From CAXXOK01 sp964497495 (GTDB lineage Bacteria > Bacillota > Clostridia > Christensenellales > Aristaeellaceae), in assembly GCA_964497495.1 (NCBI GenBank), contig CAZCCZ010000007.1, forward strand, positions 1-64,000: a stretch of 64,000 bases of DNA. The letters run 5' to 3'. The notes under the pieces were generated by a model. The model worked only from the letters and a program-made list of their open reading frames with translations, had not been told where the DNA came from and ran no database searches. A program made the position numbers and the translations under genes. This document shows positions 43,840 through 51,266 of this stretch, piece after piece. Position 1 is the first letter of the stretch. Every line of letters starts with the position of its first letter.

Positions 43840-44355
43840 GACGGCAAGCAAATCTTCGGGGCGCAGGTCGTCGGTACGGAGGGCGTCGACAAGCGCGTGG
43901 ATACGATCGCCGTGGCCATCCGTCTGGGCGGCGGCGTCTCCGATCTGAAGATGCTCGAGCTGGCGTATGCGCCGCCTTATTCCACCACGAAAGACCCCGT
44001 GAACTACACGGGTATGATTCTGGAAAACGCCCTAACGCGGGGCAGGCCGCTGATGACGGCTGCGGAATTGGATACGCTGATCAATTCCGGCGAGCCTTAT
44101 GCGCTCATCGACGCGCGCAAGCCGGAAAGCTACGGAAAAAGCCATATCGAAACGGCCGTGAACATACCGCACGAGAAGCTTCGCGAGGCGGCCGAAACGA
44201 TGGACGCGAAAAAGGTGACCGTGACCTACTGTAACAAAGGCACAACGGGCAACGCGGCGCAGAACATCCTGCTGGGGAAGGGCTTTCAAAAAGTGTATAA
44301 CTTGTCCGGCGGCGAAAGGCAGTTTAAAGCGCAACGCCGGAAGCCGCGTGCATAG
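43840..44355 (+). CDS. Flavoprotein 3' part: dimerisation domain plus rhodanese domain
   Basis: 171 codons in the frame set by the stop at 44353-44355. They begin inside the pyridine-nucleotide-disulfide dimerisation domain (DGKQIFGAQVVGTEGVDKR). After AYAPPYSTTKDPVNYTG follows a rhodanese domain (TAAELDTLINSGEPYALIDA) with active-site loop YCNKGTTGNAAQ. CoA-disulfide reductase-rhodanese fusions are a known type linked to polysulfide or persulfide handling. It lacks its own start because of the gap. It converges with the TIR-LRR gene, 25 bases away. Confidence 0.85.
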   Translation, partial: DGKQIFGAQVVGTEGVDKRVDTIAVAIRLGGGVSDLKMLELAYAPPYSTTKDPVNYTGMILENALTRGRPLMTAAELDTLINSGEPYALIDARKPESYGKSHIETAVNIPHEKLREAAETMDAKKVTVTYCNKGTTGNAAQNILLGKGFQKVYNLSGGERQFKAQRRKPRA

Positions 44356-44380
44356 GATACGCGAAAAAATCCGTACTGCC

Positions 44381-46699
44381 TTACGGCGCGGAGGGATGCG
44401 TGCCGTCCGCCACGCGCTCGATGCGCTTAAGACCTGTGAACGGCACGTTGATTACACCCTGCCCGCCCAGCGCGTGAAGATAACCGACGGATCTGGAAAG
44501 CGTGTCTGCCGCTTCCTGTACGTCGCCTACCGTCGCATAGCGAACGCGGACCGTAGCGTCGGATTGCTGACGAAAATCGGCGTATGTCAAATCGTATAGA
44601 GGCAGGTACAATTTGTCAACCAACGGAAGTTCCAATGAGAACATGTTGTCGGTAAACAGATCGTCGTTGATTTTATACGTAAAAGTAAGACCGGCTAACG
44701 GCGTCACCGCCTCCACGCCTTCCCCGGTGACGCGGAAGTACGGCGACAGCTCCACGTCGGGTACGTGTTCCCAATCGAAAACGATCTGCGTAACCCGGCT
44801 GATACGTACCTGCCTGGCATTTCCGTCCGCCGTGATGAAACTCAGGCTGGCTCTGGTATCAGTGTAGGAGTAGGGCAACGGCGTTTCAAACGAATCTGTT
44901 GCGCCGACCAGGGTAACCGTGGCGACCACGTCTTCGGAGAGCGTATGCCGTATGCCCATCATTGCCATATCGTCAAAGACGATTCTTTTTCCGTTGACGG
45001 TAATCCAGGTATAACTTTCATCGTCCGTTTGGAAGAGATTAAGCGAGTTGCCGACGGCGGCGATCATCTCTCCGTTGAGCATCGTGATGATCGCCACGCC
45101 GTGGGGTGCGTACCGCTTCGGATCAGGGTCGACGGTCCCATCGTCCACCTTCAGCGAAGGTGTCGGTTCAATCAGGTACGTGCCGGTGCGGTAGCGGGAC
45201 AGCGCCTCCTGCTGATCCGATTCCAGCGTGACGCTGCAGCCATTGTCCATCAGTTGGATGATCTGATCGAAGGGAATGAAGTTTTGATACTGGTAATCGA
45301 TCAGGCGCTTGAGATTTGGCAGCGACAGGAGCGCGCTGATATCCTTCAGCGGATAGTTATAAGCAATGGTCAGTTCCTGGAGCGTCGTTTGTTTGGACAG
45401 CTGCGAGATATCCGAAAGGTTGTTTTCCCCAACGGATAAGTCCACCAGGTTAGGCAGAGCCGGCAGCGAATCCAGCGTCGCCAGTTTGTTAGACCGCAGG
45501 TCGATATGCGCAAGCGCCGTCAGGCCCTCCAAAGCGCTTAAGTCCGTTATATTGCCGTTGTGTATGCTGAGATTCCGCAGGTTCGTAAGGCCGCCTATCG
45601 GGGAGAGGTCGGTAAACTCGTTGCCGCCAAGCACGAGCGCGGTCAACGACGTAAGGCCGGACAGTGGGCCGATATCCGTTATGCCGTTGCTGCTGACATC
45701 CAGAAGTTCGAGCTTCGTCAGCGTTTTCAGCGCGCTGATATCCGTAAGCGAACAATTGTACAGATTCAGATACGTCAGGTTGGTCAGGCCGCTGAGCGCT
45801 TCCAGGTTCGTGAACGGCGTGTCCTCCCCGACATAGCTCAGATCCAGTATCGTCAGGTGCGTAAGCCCGGACAACGGGGAGAGGTCGGATGCATGTCCGA
45901 GAAGACAGAGATTCACCCGTTCCAGATTGGGCATATGGACAAAGTCATCCAACGTTTGTACGTTTAAATTATCGTCATAACTCATCATCAAATCCGAGGC
46001 TTCGATGGTGGAACTGTCATCGTCCACGTATACGGTGCCGTCCCAGTCAGACGTGCCCGGCAACTGTGTGACCGTGTTCAGTTCGGCTTGCGTAACGCCG
46101 CCTTCGGGCTTTCCCAGCGCGCTTCTTACCAGGGATTCCACGTATGCGTCCTTGAAGGCGTAATTGGGCGGGGCGAAGGAGAACACCCCGAGCAGGAAAA
46201 GGGTTGCAAGCGCGGCCGCTACAAGGGCGAAAGCCAGAAGAGCGTTTCGTAAGCCGTGTTTGCCGGACGTTTTCGATTGGAGCATTTTCACCAGTTTTTC
46301 CACCGCAGCGTCGAAATACTCCTGGCTGGCGGAAACGCCGTTGTAAAGGTTGAGGGTGGAAAGGCTCGCGGGCAGGTCGTCGGGCCACTCGAAGCCGCGC
46401 ATCATCACCGGAATGATGTTTTTCTTTAATTTGATCGCATGCTCGATCTCCAACCGTACCCAGTCCTTGGGGGATTGGCAGCGATCCAGCGCGTGCGGCG
46501 GCAGAATGAGCACGAAATCCTTCGATTCTCCGATCACGTCCAGCAGTTTGGTGTTGAACGTGCCGGAACGCAGCGATTCCACGTCCAGAAACACGCGCAG
46601 TCCGCGGCGCGAAAGCTGGTCGTGGAGAAGTTTGGCGAGCATTTCACCCCCGTCCCTGCGATAAGACAGGAAAACGTCGTAGACAGCCTGCCGTGTCAT
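44381..46699 (-). CDS. TIR domain - transmembrane helix - leucine-rich-repeat protein (Toll-like-receptor-like layout)
   Basis: The product is about 772 aa from the ATG at 46699 (AAGGAG 7 bases before). Residues ~6-140 are a TIR domain: YDVFLSYRRDGGE, RGLRVFLDVESLRSG, and DWVRLEIEHAIKLKKNIIPV. Glu84 in the last segment aligns with the catalytic Glu of NAD-cleaving TIRs such as SARM1. A basic stretch and one membrane helix (~150-175) follow. Residues ~240-470 hold about nine internalin-like LRRs of ~22 aa (for example LTNLTYLNLYNCSLTDISAL). The ~300 C-terminal residues are beta-rich and unrecognised. Topology by charge puts TIR inside and LRR outside. It has its own promoter (46818-46846) and no obvious defence partner gene. 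Function is not established. Confidence 0.88.
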   Translation of the reverse strand: MTRQAVYDVFLSYRRDGGEMLAKLLHDQLSRRGLRVFLDVESLRSGTFNTKLLDVIGESKDFVLILPPHALDRCQSPKDWVRLEIEHAIKLKKNIIPVMMRGFEWPDDLPASLSTLNLYNGVSASQEYFDAAVEKLVKMLQSKTSGKHGLRNALLAFALVAAALATLFLLGVFSFAPPNYAFKDAYVESLVRSALGKPEGGVTQAELNTVTQLPGTSDWDGTVYVDDDSSTIEASDLMMSYDDNLNVQTLDDFVHMPNLERVNLCLLGHASDLSPLSGLTHLTILDLSYVGEDTPFTNLEALSGLTNLTYLNLYNCSLTDISALKTLTKLELLDVSSNGITDIGPLSGLTSLTALVLGGNEFTDLSPIGGLTNLRNLSIHNGNITDLSALEGLTALAHIDLRSNKLATLDSLPALPNLVDLSVGENNLSDISQLSKQTTLQELTIAYNYPLKDISALLSLPNLKRLIDYQYQNFIPFDQIIQLMDNGCSVTLESDQQEALSRYRTGTYLIEPTPSLKVDDGTVDPDPKRYAPHGVAIITMLNGEMIAAVGNSLNLFQTDDESYTWITVNGKRIVFDDMAMMGIRHTLSEDVVATVTLVGATDSFETPLPYSYTDTRASLSFITADGNARQVRISRVTQIVFDWEHVPDVELSPYFRVTGEGVEAVTPLAGLTFTYKINDDLFTDNMFSLELPLVDKLYLPLYDLTYADFRQQSDATVRVRYATVGDVQEAADTLSRSVGYLHALGGQGVINVPFTGLKRIERVADGTHPSAP

Positions 46700-46817
46700 T
46701 GGGCGCTCCTTTCCGTCGGAAACGGCCCGGCAAGGGGCCGCGCGCGAGCTGAAACGATTGCGAAGCATTCCGTTTTATTTTTCCGGTGGTTCCGCATCCG
46801 CGATACGATGATGATTC

Positions 46818-46846
46818 ATTATATCGGCAGTTGCGCCGGACGTCAA
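46818..46846 (-). promoter_or_regulatory. Sigma-A promoter of the TIR-LRR gene
   Basis: On the minus strand TTGACG (46841-46846), 17 bases, TATAAT (46818-46823), giving a leader of about 110 bases. It lies downstream of the ferredoxin terminator, so the TIR-LRR gene is transcribed alone. Confidence 0.85.
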
Positions 46847-46879
46847 GAACAGAACGGGTCTACGGCGCCGTTCAATACG

Positions 46880-46914
46880 AAAAACCCGCCTTTCCGTAAT
46901 GGAAGGCGGGTTTT
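46880..46914 (-). terminator. Terminator after the ferredoxin gene
   Basis: AAAACCCGCCTTTCC (46881-46895) and GGAAGGCGGGTTTT (46901-46914) form a long stem with one bulged base. Read on the minus strand it ends GGCGGGTTTTTCG. Confidence 0.88.
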
Positions 46915-46955
46915 GCCGTACCGGGGCGCCGGATATCGTTACCGGCGGGCGGGTA

Positions 46956-47126
46956 TTATTCCTGTTTGGGCGCGCCTACGGGGCACGTATCCGCGCAAGC
47001 GCCGCATTCGATGCACTTATCGGCGTCGATCACGTACTTGCCGTCGCCTTCGGAAATCGCCTCCACGGGGCATTCGGAAGCGCAGGCGCCGCAGCTGATG
47101 CATTCGTCGGAAATTACGTATGCCAA
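46956..47126 (-). CDS. 2[4Fe-4S] ferredoxin
   Basis: The product is 56 aa beginning at a TTG (47124-47126) that stands 6 bases after GGAGGTG. This start gives the standard clostridial N-terminus MAYVISDECI, while the in-frame ATGs further up do not. The two cluster motifs are CISCGACASECP and CIECGACADTCP. It is a small cytoplasmic electron carrier for pyruvate- or indolepyruvate-type oxidoreductases, hydrogenases and other anaerobic enzymes. It has its own promoter (47181-47209) and terminator. Confidence 0.96.
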   Translation of the reverse strand: MAYVISDECISCGACASECPVEAISEGDGKYVIDADKCIECGACADTCPVGAPKQE

Positions 47127-47180
47127 GGTTTTCACCTCCATCGGACAATTCACGTCGCAGAATACAACGACGTTTCAAAC

Positions 47181-47209
47181 ATCATATCATGAGGGAATGG
47201 GTTTTGCAA
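47181..47209 (-). promoter_or_regulatory. Promoter of the ferredoxin gene
   Basis: On the minus strand TTGCAA (47204-47209), 17 bases, TATGAT (47181-47186). It directly follows the ricT stop at 47212. Confidence 0.75.
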
Positions 47210-47211
47210 TA

Positions 47212-48339
47212 CTACCGGGAGGAATCTTGCGAGCCCTTCAGCGCGTCCGCGACGGCCTTCTGCCAGTTGGAGAAAGGTTTCTCCTCCGGCAGTTCCTCGG
47301 TAAGCGGCTCGGTTTCAAAGGAAGCTGCTTCCGCGTCCGCCGCCGCTTCGACGGTTTCCGCTTCCCACGTTTCTTCTTCGTCCGTCTGCTGAATCACCAC
47401 GGCGTCCTCCGCGGCTTCTTCCACCACCGCGGGCTCCGCAGGCGAGGCCGCGCGTTCCTGCGGCGTGCGCTCCGGTTTGCGCGGGGGCTTCGCAGCTTCC
47501 TGCGCAGGCTTGGCGGCCGCGGGCTGCGGAGGCCGGAACCAACGCACGTCCGCGACGGGGAAGGTTTTCATGTCGTAGTTGTCCCCCCTGCGGATACGCA
47601 CGGTCACGGTTTCCTTCAGTACGTTTAGATCTACGACGGGGCCGAAACCTTCCGGCGTTTCCACGTCCTTGCCGATGCGGGGCATGTTCTTGCGCGTCTG
47701 CTCGTAATTATCCTGTTCGTATTTCAGGCAGCACATCAGGCGGCCGCAGACGCCGGATATCTTGGTGGGGTTAAGGGAAAGGTTTTGTTCCTTCGCCATT
47801 TTAATGGACACGGGCTGAAAATCGCCCAGGAAGGAGCCGCAGCAGATGGGCCGCCCGCAGGGGCCCAGGCCGCCCAGCATCTTGGCTTCGTCGCGAACCC
47901 CGATCTGCCGCAGCTCGATGCGCGTGCGAAAGACCGACGCCAGGTCTTTGACCAGCGAACGGAAATCCACGCGTCCGTTGGCGGTGAAGTAAAACAGGAG
48001 CTTCGTATTGTCGAACGTCTGCTCAACGCCCACAAGCTTCATATCCAGCTTGTGTTCCTCGATCTTGCGCAGGCAGACCTGGTGGGCTTCCTTTTCAAAA
48101 GCCTCGTTGTCAGCGGCGTGGGCCGCGTCCTGCTCGGTGGCGATGCGCAGGATGGTTTTCAGCGGCGGGGTGATCAAATCGTCGCTCACCTCGCGCACGC
48201 CCGTGATCACCTGCCCGTACTCCATGCCGCGCGCGGTTTCCACGATCACGAAATTCCCGGGCACGGGCCAGAGCGGGCCGGGATCGAAGTAGTATAGCTT
48301 GCCGGCGTTCTTGAAACGCACGCCTATAATGGTTGCCAT
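47212..48339 (-). CDS. ricT: PSP1-domain protein RicT (YaaT)
   Basis: The product is about 375 aa from the ATG at 48339 (GGAGG 9 bases before; the start overlaps holB by 16 bases). The PSP1 core contains GLGPCGRPICCGSFL and SGVCGRLMCCLKYEQ, the Cys-rich segments that bind Fe-S in the RicA-RicF-RicT complex. The C-terminal ~100 aa are a low-complexity Pro/Ala/Glu extension. In Bacillus the complex promotes sporulation and competence phosphorelay activity and RNase Y-dependent mRNA maturation. The gene order darA-holB-ricT is conserved in Bacillota. Confidence 0.94.
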   Translation of the reverse strand: MATIIGVRFKNAGKLYYFDPGPLWPVPGNFVIVETARGMEYGQVITGVREVSDDLITPPLKTILRIATEQDAAHAADNEAFEKEAHQVCLRKIEEHKLDMKLVGVEQTFDNTKLLFYFTANGRVDFRSLVKDLASVFRTRIELRQIGVRDEAKMLGGLGPCGRPICCGSFLGDFQPVSIKMAKEQNLSLNPTKISGVCGRLMCCLKYEQDNYEQTRKNMPRIGKDVETPEGFGPVVDLNVLKETVTVRIRRGDNYDMKTFPVADVRWFRPPQPAAAKPAQEAAKPPRKPERTPQERAASPAEPAVVEEAAEDAVVIQQTDEEETWEAETVEAAADAEAASFETEPLTEELPEEKPFSNWQKAVADALKGSQDSSR

Positions 48340-49340
48340 CTGGTTTTTGCCTCCAATATCTTCATCAGCAGGCGGTCGATGCCCGCCTGCCAGTTCACCT
48401 GACTTTGCCGCCGCTTCCGGGTTTCGAAAACGGCCTGTATCAGCGACGAAAGCGTATCTGTGTCGCTTCGTTCGCCCCAAGCGCGCACGCGCGGGTCCAG
48501 CGCAGCGGATGCCGGCAGCAGCTCGGTTTGCAACAACAACGCCTGGTGCAGCGCCTGCTCCAGCGCGGTAAGCGCCTTCTCCGCGCCGCCGCGGTCGTCC
48601 CGCATGGCGGTGCTGAGAGCCACCACGTCCCTGTCGGTCGCTACGTTCAACGCCTGCCCGACGAGCGTGAGCAGCTCGCCCTGCGAGCCCTCGTCCGATA
48701 ACATGGAAATTGCGGCGCCGACTACTCCGCCCGCCCGCGGCAGCACCGCGTCGATGTGCTCGGGGGAATAACCCAGCGCCAGAAGCGTCGTTCTCAGGGT
48801 TTCATCGGGCCACGGGGAGAGCTTCACGTTCAGGCAACGGGAAGCGATGGTGCCCAGCAACGCGGAAGGTTCATGGGAAAGTAAAAGAAAAATGACGTCT
48901 GCGGGAGGGTCTTCCAGTGACTTGAGCAGACAGTTCTGCGCTGGAGGCGTCAGTTTTTCGGCGGGTTCTATCAGCACGACGCGCGGGCCGGTGCCGAAGG
49001 AATGCTGCGATATCGTGACGACGGTTTCGCGGATACGGTCGATGGAGATTACTTTTCCTTCTTCGCCCAGTACCTCGATCACGTCCGGGTCGTTGCCGGA
49101 CAGTACGCGGCGGCAATCGTCGCAGAGGCCGCAGGGTTTCGGGAACCGTTTACAAAACAGCGAGGCCGCGAGCACTCTTGCGAAGGTAGCCTTACCGACG
49201 CCCTTCGGACCCGCGAGCAGGTAGGCGTGCACCATGCGCCCCGTATGCGCCTGTTCCCAGAGCATCGAATAGCCCCTGCCCAGCGCGGGATAATCCGAAT
49301 ATGCGGGCAGGGAACCGGCACCGTTCTCCCGGTCAGCCAA
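48324..49340 (-). CDS. holB: DNA polymerase III subunit delta'
   Basis: The product is 338 aa from a TTG start (49340). The AAA+ clamp-loader fold has a P-loop-like GPKGVGKATFA, a zinc motif built on CGLCDDC after CKRFPKP, and IEPAEKLTPPAQNCLLKSLE. A sensor-like segment SRCLNVKLSPW follows. Delta' helps load the sliding clamp at the replication fork. The C-terminal collar domain is present. It lies 29 bases after darA and overlaps ricT, so the three genes form one operon from the promoter at 49822-49850. Confidence 0.93.
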   Translation of the reverse strand: MADRENGAGSLPAYSDYPALGRGYSMLWEQAHTGRMVHAYLLAGPKGVGKATFARVLAASLFCKRFPKPCGLCDDCRRVLSGNDPDVIEVLGEEGKVISIDRIRETVVTISQHSFGTGPRVVLIEPAEKLTPPAQNCLLKSLEDPPADVIFLLLSHEPSALLGTIASRCLNVKLSPWPDETLRTTLLALGYSPEHIDAVLPRAGGVVGAAISMLSDEGSQGELLTLVGQALNVATDRDVVALSTAMRDDRGGAEKALTALEQALHQALLLQTELLPASAALDPRVRAWGERSDTDTLSSLIQAVFETRKRRQSQVNWQAGIDRLLMKILEAKTRWQPL

Positions 49341-49369
49341 AACGCCAGTCCTTTCCGAAGATCAGCGCA

Positions 49370-49699
49370 TCAAAGCTTGATAAACTGATCGACCGTCAGC
49401 ACGAATATCGTCGCGCCGCCGACTACGACTTCTATGGGATAGGGCGTATAGGAGCCCGGAACGCCGACCATGGATACGGGCGACGCGGCGATCTGCTTGC
49501 GGCTCTTGCATACGGTTTCGATCACGTCCATCGCCTGTTTGAAACGTTCGTCTTCCACACCCACCAGCAGCGTGGTGTTGCCCGCGCGAAGGAACCCTCC
49601 GGTCGTAGCCAGTTTGGTTACGCCGAAACCCGCCGTCATCAGGTCGCCGATCAGGCGGGAGGCATCCTCGTCCTGTACGATAGCGATAATCAGCTTCAT
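49370..49699 (-). CDS. darA: Cyclic-di-AMP receptor DarA (YaaQ), PII-like
   Basis: A 109-aa protein with the PII-like fold. MKLIIAIVQDEDASRLI starts it, the ligand loop is TTGGFLRAGNTTLLVG, and GGATIFVLTVDQFIKL closes it. By family it is a homotrimer that binds c-di-AMP and relays potassium or osmotic status. The ribosome site GGAGGAG stands just before the ATG. First gene of darA-holB-ricT; an inverted repeat in its promoter may be an operator. Confidence 0.95.
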   Translation of the reverse strand: MKLIIAIVQDEDASRLIGDLMTAGFGVTKLATTGGFLRAGNTTLLVGVEDERFKQAMDVIETVCKSRKQIAASPVSMVGVPGSYTPYPIEVVVGGATIFVLTVDQFIKL

Positions 49700-49821
49700 A
49701 CGCTTCTCCTCCTTCCTTTGGATTCATCTTAATTTTACCGCATAACGGGAAGAAAATCAAACGAAACAGTTCGGACGGCGCGTACGGTCCCGCGGAGCGA
49801 ACGGGCGCGCCGACCTTGCGT

Positions 49822-49850
49822 ATTCTACCATAGGATACATGGTAACACAA
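49822..49850 (-). promoter_or_regulatory. Promoter of darA-holB-ricT with inverted repeat in the spacer
   Basis: On the minus strand TTGTGT (49845-49850), 17 bases, TAGAAT (49822-49827). The spacer holds the inverted repeat TACCAT-N7-ATGGTA (49826-49844), a candidate operator. Confidence 0.7.
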
Positions 49851-49920
49851 TACGCCGCCGCACCGGAGCCGGGGAAGGCCCCCTCGTTTCGCACGGAAAC
49901 CCATTTTTCACCGGAAACCC

Positions 49921-49949
49921 TTGCGTTTCGGCATCGCGACTGGTATAAT
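49921..49949 (+). promoter_or_regulatory. Promoter of rpsF-ssb-rpsR
   Basis: TTGCGT (49921-49926), 17 bases, TATAAT (49944-49949) with an extended TGG before it, 72 bases before the rpsF ATG. Confidence 0.85.
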
Positions 49950-49968
49950 ACCTAATTGGCACATCCTT

Positions 49969-49993
49969 GCGCCGCACGAGCATGCTGCGGCGC
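49969..49993 (+). promoter_or_regulatory. Hairpin in the rpsF leader, candidate S6:S18 autoregulatory site
   Basis: GCGCCGCA (49969-49976) pairs with TGCGGCGC (49986-49993) around a 9-base loop, about 27 bases before the rpsF ATG. Many bacteria carry an S6:S18-binding hairpin here. Position fits, but I could not match the consensus with certainty. Confidence 0.4.
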
Positions 49994-50020
49994 CATAAGT
50001 CCAAGAGGAGGTGAAACGAA

Positions 50021-50482
50021 ATGAATAGGTACGAACTGACCTACATCATCGACGCCGGGCTGGAGGAAACCGCCCGCAAGGAACTGGTGGAGAAATTCGC
50101 CGAACTGATCAAGCAGAACGGCGGAGAAATCGAAAAGATCGATGAAACGTGGGGGAAACGCCGCCTGGCCTACGCCATCAACGACATGTGGGAAGGCTGG
50201 TACGTGCAGGTAACCTTCAAGGCTCCCGGCGAACTGACCAGGGAGATCGAGCGCAACCTGCAGAACAGCGACAAGGTTCTCCGTTACCTGACCATCAAGC
50301 TGGAGGAGAAGAAGCAGAGCGTAAAGCCCCGCCCCATCCGCCCCGTGGCTGTGCCCGTAGAAGCGCAGCCCAAGCCTGAAGCGAAGGCGGAAACCGCGGA
50401 ACCGACTGCCGCCGAGCCCGCTGCAGAAGCCGAGCCGGAAACGGCGGAAGCGCCCGCCAGCCAGGAGGAAACGAACGAATGA
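50021..50482 (+). CDS. rpsF: 30S ribosomal protein S6
   Basis: The product is 153 aa. Residues 1-95 are the S6 fold (MNRYELTYIIDAGLEE, ETWGKRRLAYAINDMWEGWY, NSDKVLRYLTIKLEEK). The C-terminal ~55 aa are a Pro/Ala/Glu-rich tail (from PKPEAKAETAEPTAAEP), making it longer than the usual ~95-100 aa. It binds S18 in the platform of the small subunit. GAGGTGAAACGAA precedes the ATG. The ssb gene overlaps its stop (ATGA). Confidence 0.97.
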   Translation: MNRYELTYIIDAGLEETARKELVEKFAELIKQNGGEIEKIDETWGKRRLAYAINDMWEGWYVQVTFKAPGELTREIERNLQNSDKVLRYLTIKLEEKKQSVKPRPIRPVAVPVEAQPKPEAKAETAEPTAAEPAAEAEPETAEAPASQEETNE

Positions 50483-50907
50483 ATAAACTCACCATTATCG
50501 GCAACCTGACGCGGGACCCCGAAACGCGCACGGTATCCACAGGCAATACCGTCTGTTCCTTCACCGTCGCGGTGAACCGCCGCCGTTCGTCCCAGAACAA
50601 CAACCAGCCGGAAGCGGATTTCTTCCGTGTTTCCGCGTGGGACAAGTTGGGGGACAATTGCCAGCGCTATCTGGCCAAAGGCCGCAAGGTGGCCGTCGTA
50701 GGCCCCGTGTCGGTCAGCAGCTACGAAGCCAAGGACGGCAGCGGAACCCGCTTCACGCTGGAAGTACGCGCGGAGGATGTGGAATTCCTTTCGTCCCGTC
50801 AGGACGATCAGGCGCAACCCGGCGGCACGCCGTCGCCTGCCAAGAGCGACCCTTCGAAGAACGACGAGGGCTTTGCCGAAGTTGATGATGAGGATCTTCC
50901 GTTTTAA
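50479..50907 (+). CDS. ssb: Single-stranded DNA-binding protein
   Basis: A 142-aa SSB with an OB fold (MNKLTIIGNLTRDPETRTV, FTVAVNRR, DFFRVSAWDKLGDNCQRYL), a Gln/Pro/Lys linker and the intact acidic tip DDEDLPF that recruits repair and replication partners. Start overlaps rpsF by four bases. The order rpsF-ssb-rpsR is conserved across Bacillota. Confidence 0.97.
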   Translation: MNKLTIIGNLTRDPETRTVSTGNTVCSFTVAVNRRRSSQNNNQPEADFFRVSAWDKLGDNCQRYLAKGRKVAVVGPVSVSSYEAKDGSGTRFTLEVRAEDVEFLSSRQDDQAQPGGTPSPAKSDPSKNDEGFAEVDDEDLPF

Positions 50908-50931
50908 ACCGCTATGAAGGAGGTTCAAACC

Positions 50932-51186
50932 ATGTCCGAAGACCGCGGCGAAAAAAGATCCCGTCCCCGCGGACGCAAGCCGCGCCGCAAGGTGTGCAGC
51001 TTCTGCGTGGATAAGATCGAATATATCGATTATAAAGACGTCAACCGTCTGCGCCGTTTCGTGAACGAGCGCGGCAAGATCATGCCCCGCCGGATGAGCG
51101 GCAACTGCGCCAAGCACCAGCGGCAGCTCTCCGAGGCCATCAAGCGCGCCCGTGCCATCGCCCTGATGCCCTTCTCGGTGGAGTAA
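50932..51186 (+). CDS. rpsR: 30S ribosomal protein S18
   Basis: The product is 84 aa from the ATG at 50932, 7-8 bases after AAGGAGG. The S18 core is VCSFCVDKIEYIDYKD, RRFVNERGKIMPRRMSGNC and KHQRQLSEAIKRARAIALMP, with a basic N-terminus. The CSFC pair and further Cys make it a Cys-containing (zinc-type) S18. It partners S6; a terminator follows at 51203-51230. Confidence 0.97.
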   Translation: MSEDRGEKRSRPRGRKPRRKVCSFCVDKIEYIDYKDVNRLRRFVNERGKIMPRRMSGNCAKHQRQLSEAIKRARAIALMPFSVE

Positions 51187-51202
51187 ATCCCCAGGAAACC
51201 CG

Positions 51203-51230
51203 AGCGCGGGACGAGAGTCCTGCGCTTTTT
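51203..51230 (+). terminator. Terminator of the rpsF-ssb-rpsR operon
   Basis: AGCGCGGGAC (51203-51212), loop GAGA, GTCCTGCGCT (51217-51226) with one G-U pair, then TTTTTC. Confidence 0.88.
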
Positions 51231-51266
51231 CTACACCCGCAGCCTTGAACGTGCGAGGAAACGAAT

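Noticed and set aside
42567..44234. Continuous frame running through the first N-run
   Set aside because: After the gap that frame gives Arg/Gly-rich nonsense, while another frame gives the proper dimerisation and rhodanese domains, so the frame changes at the gap.
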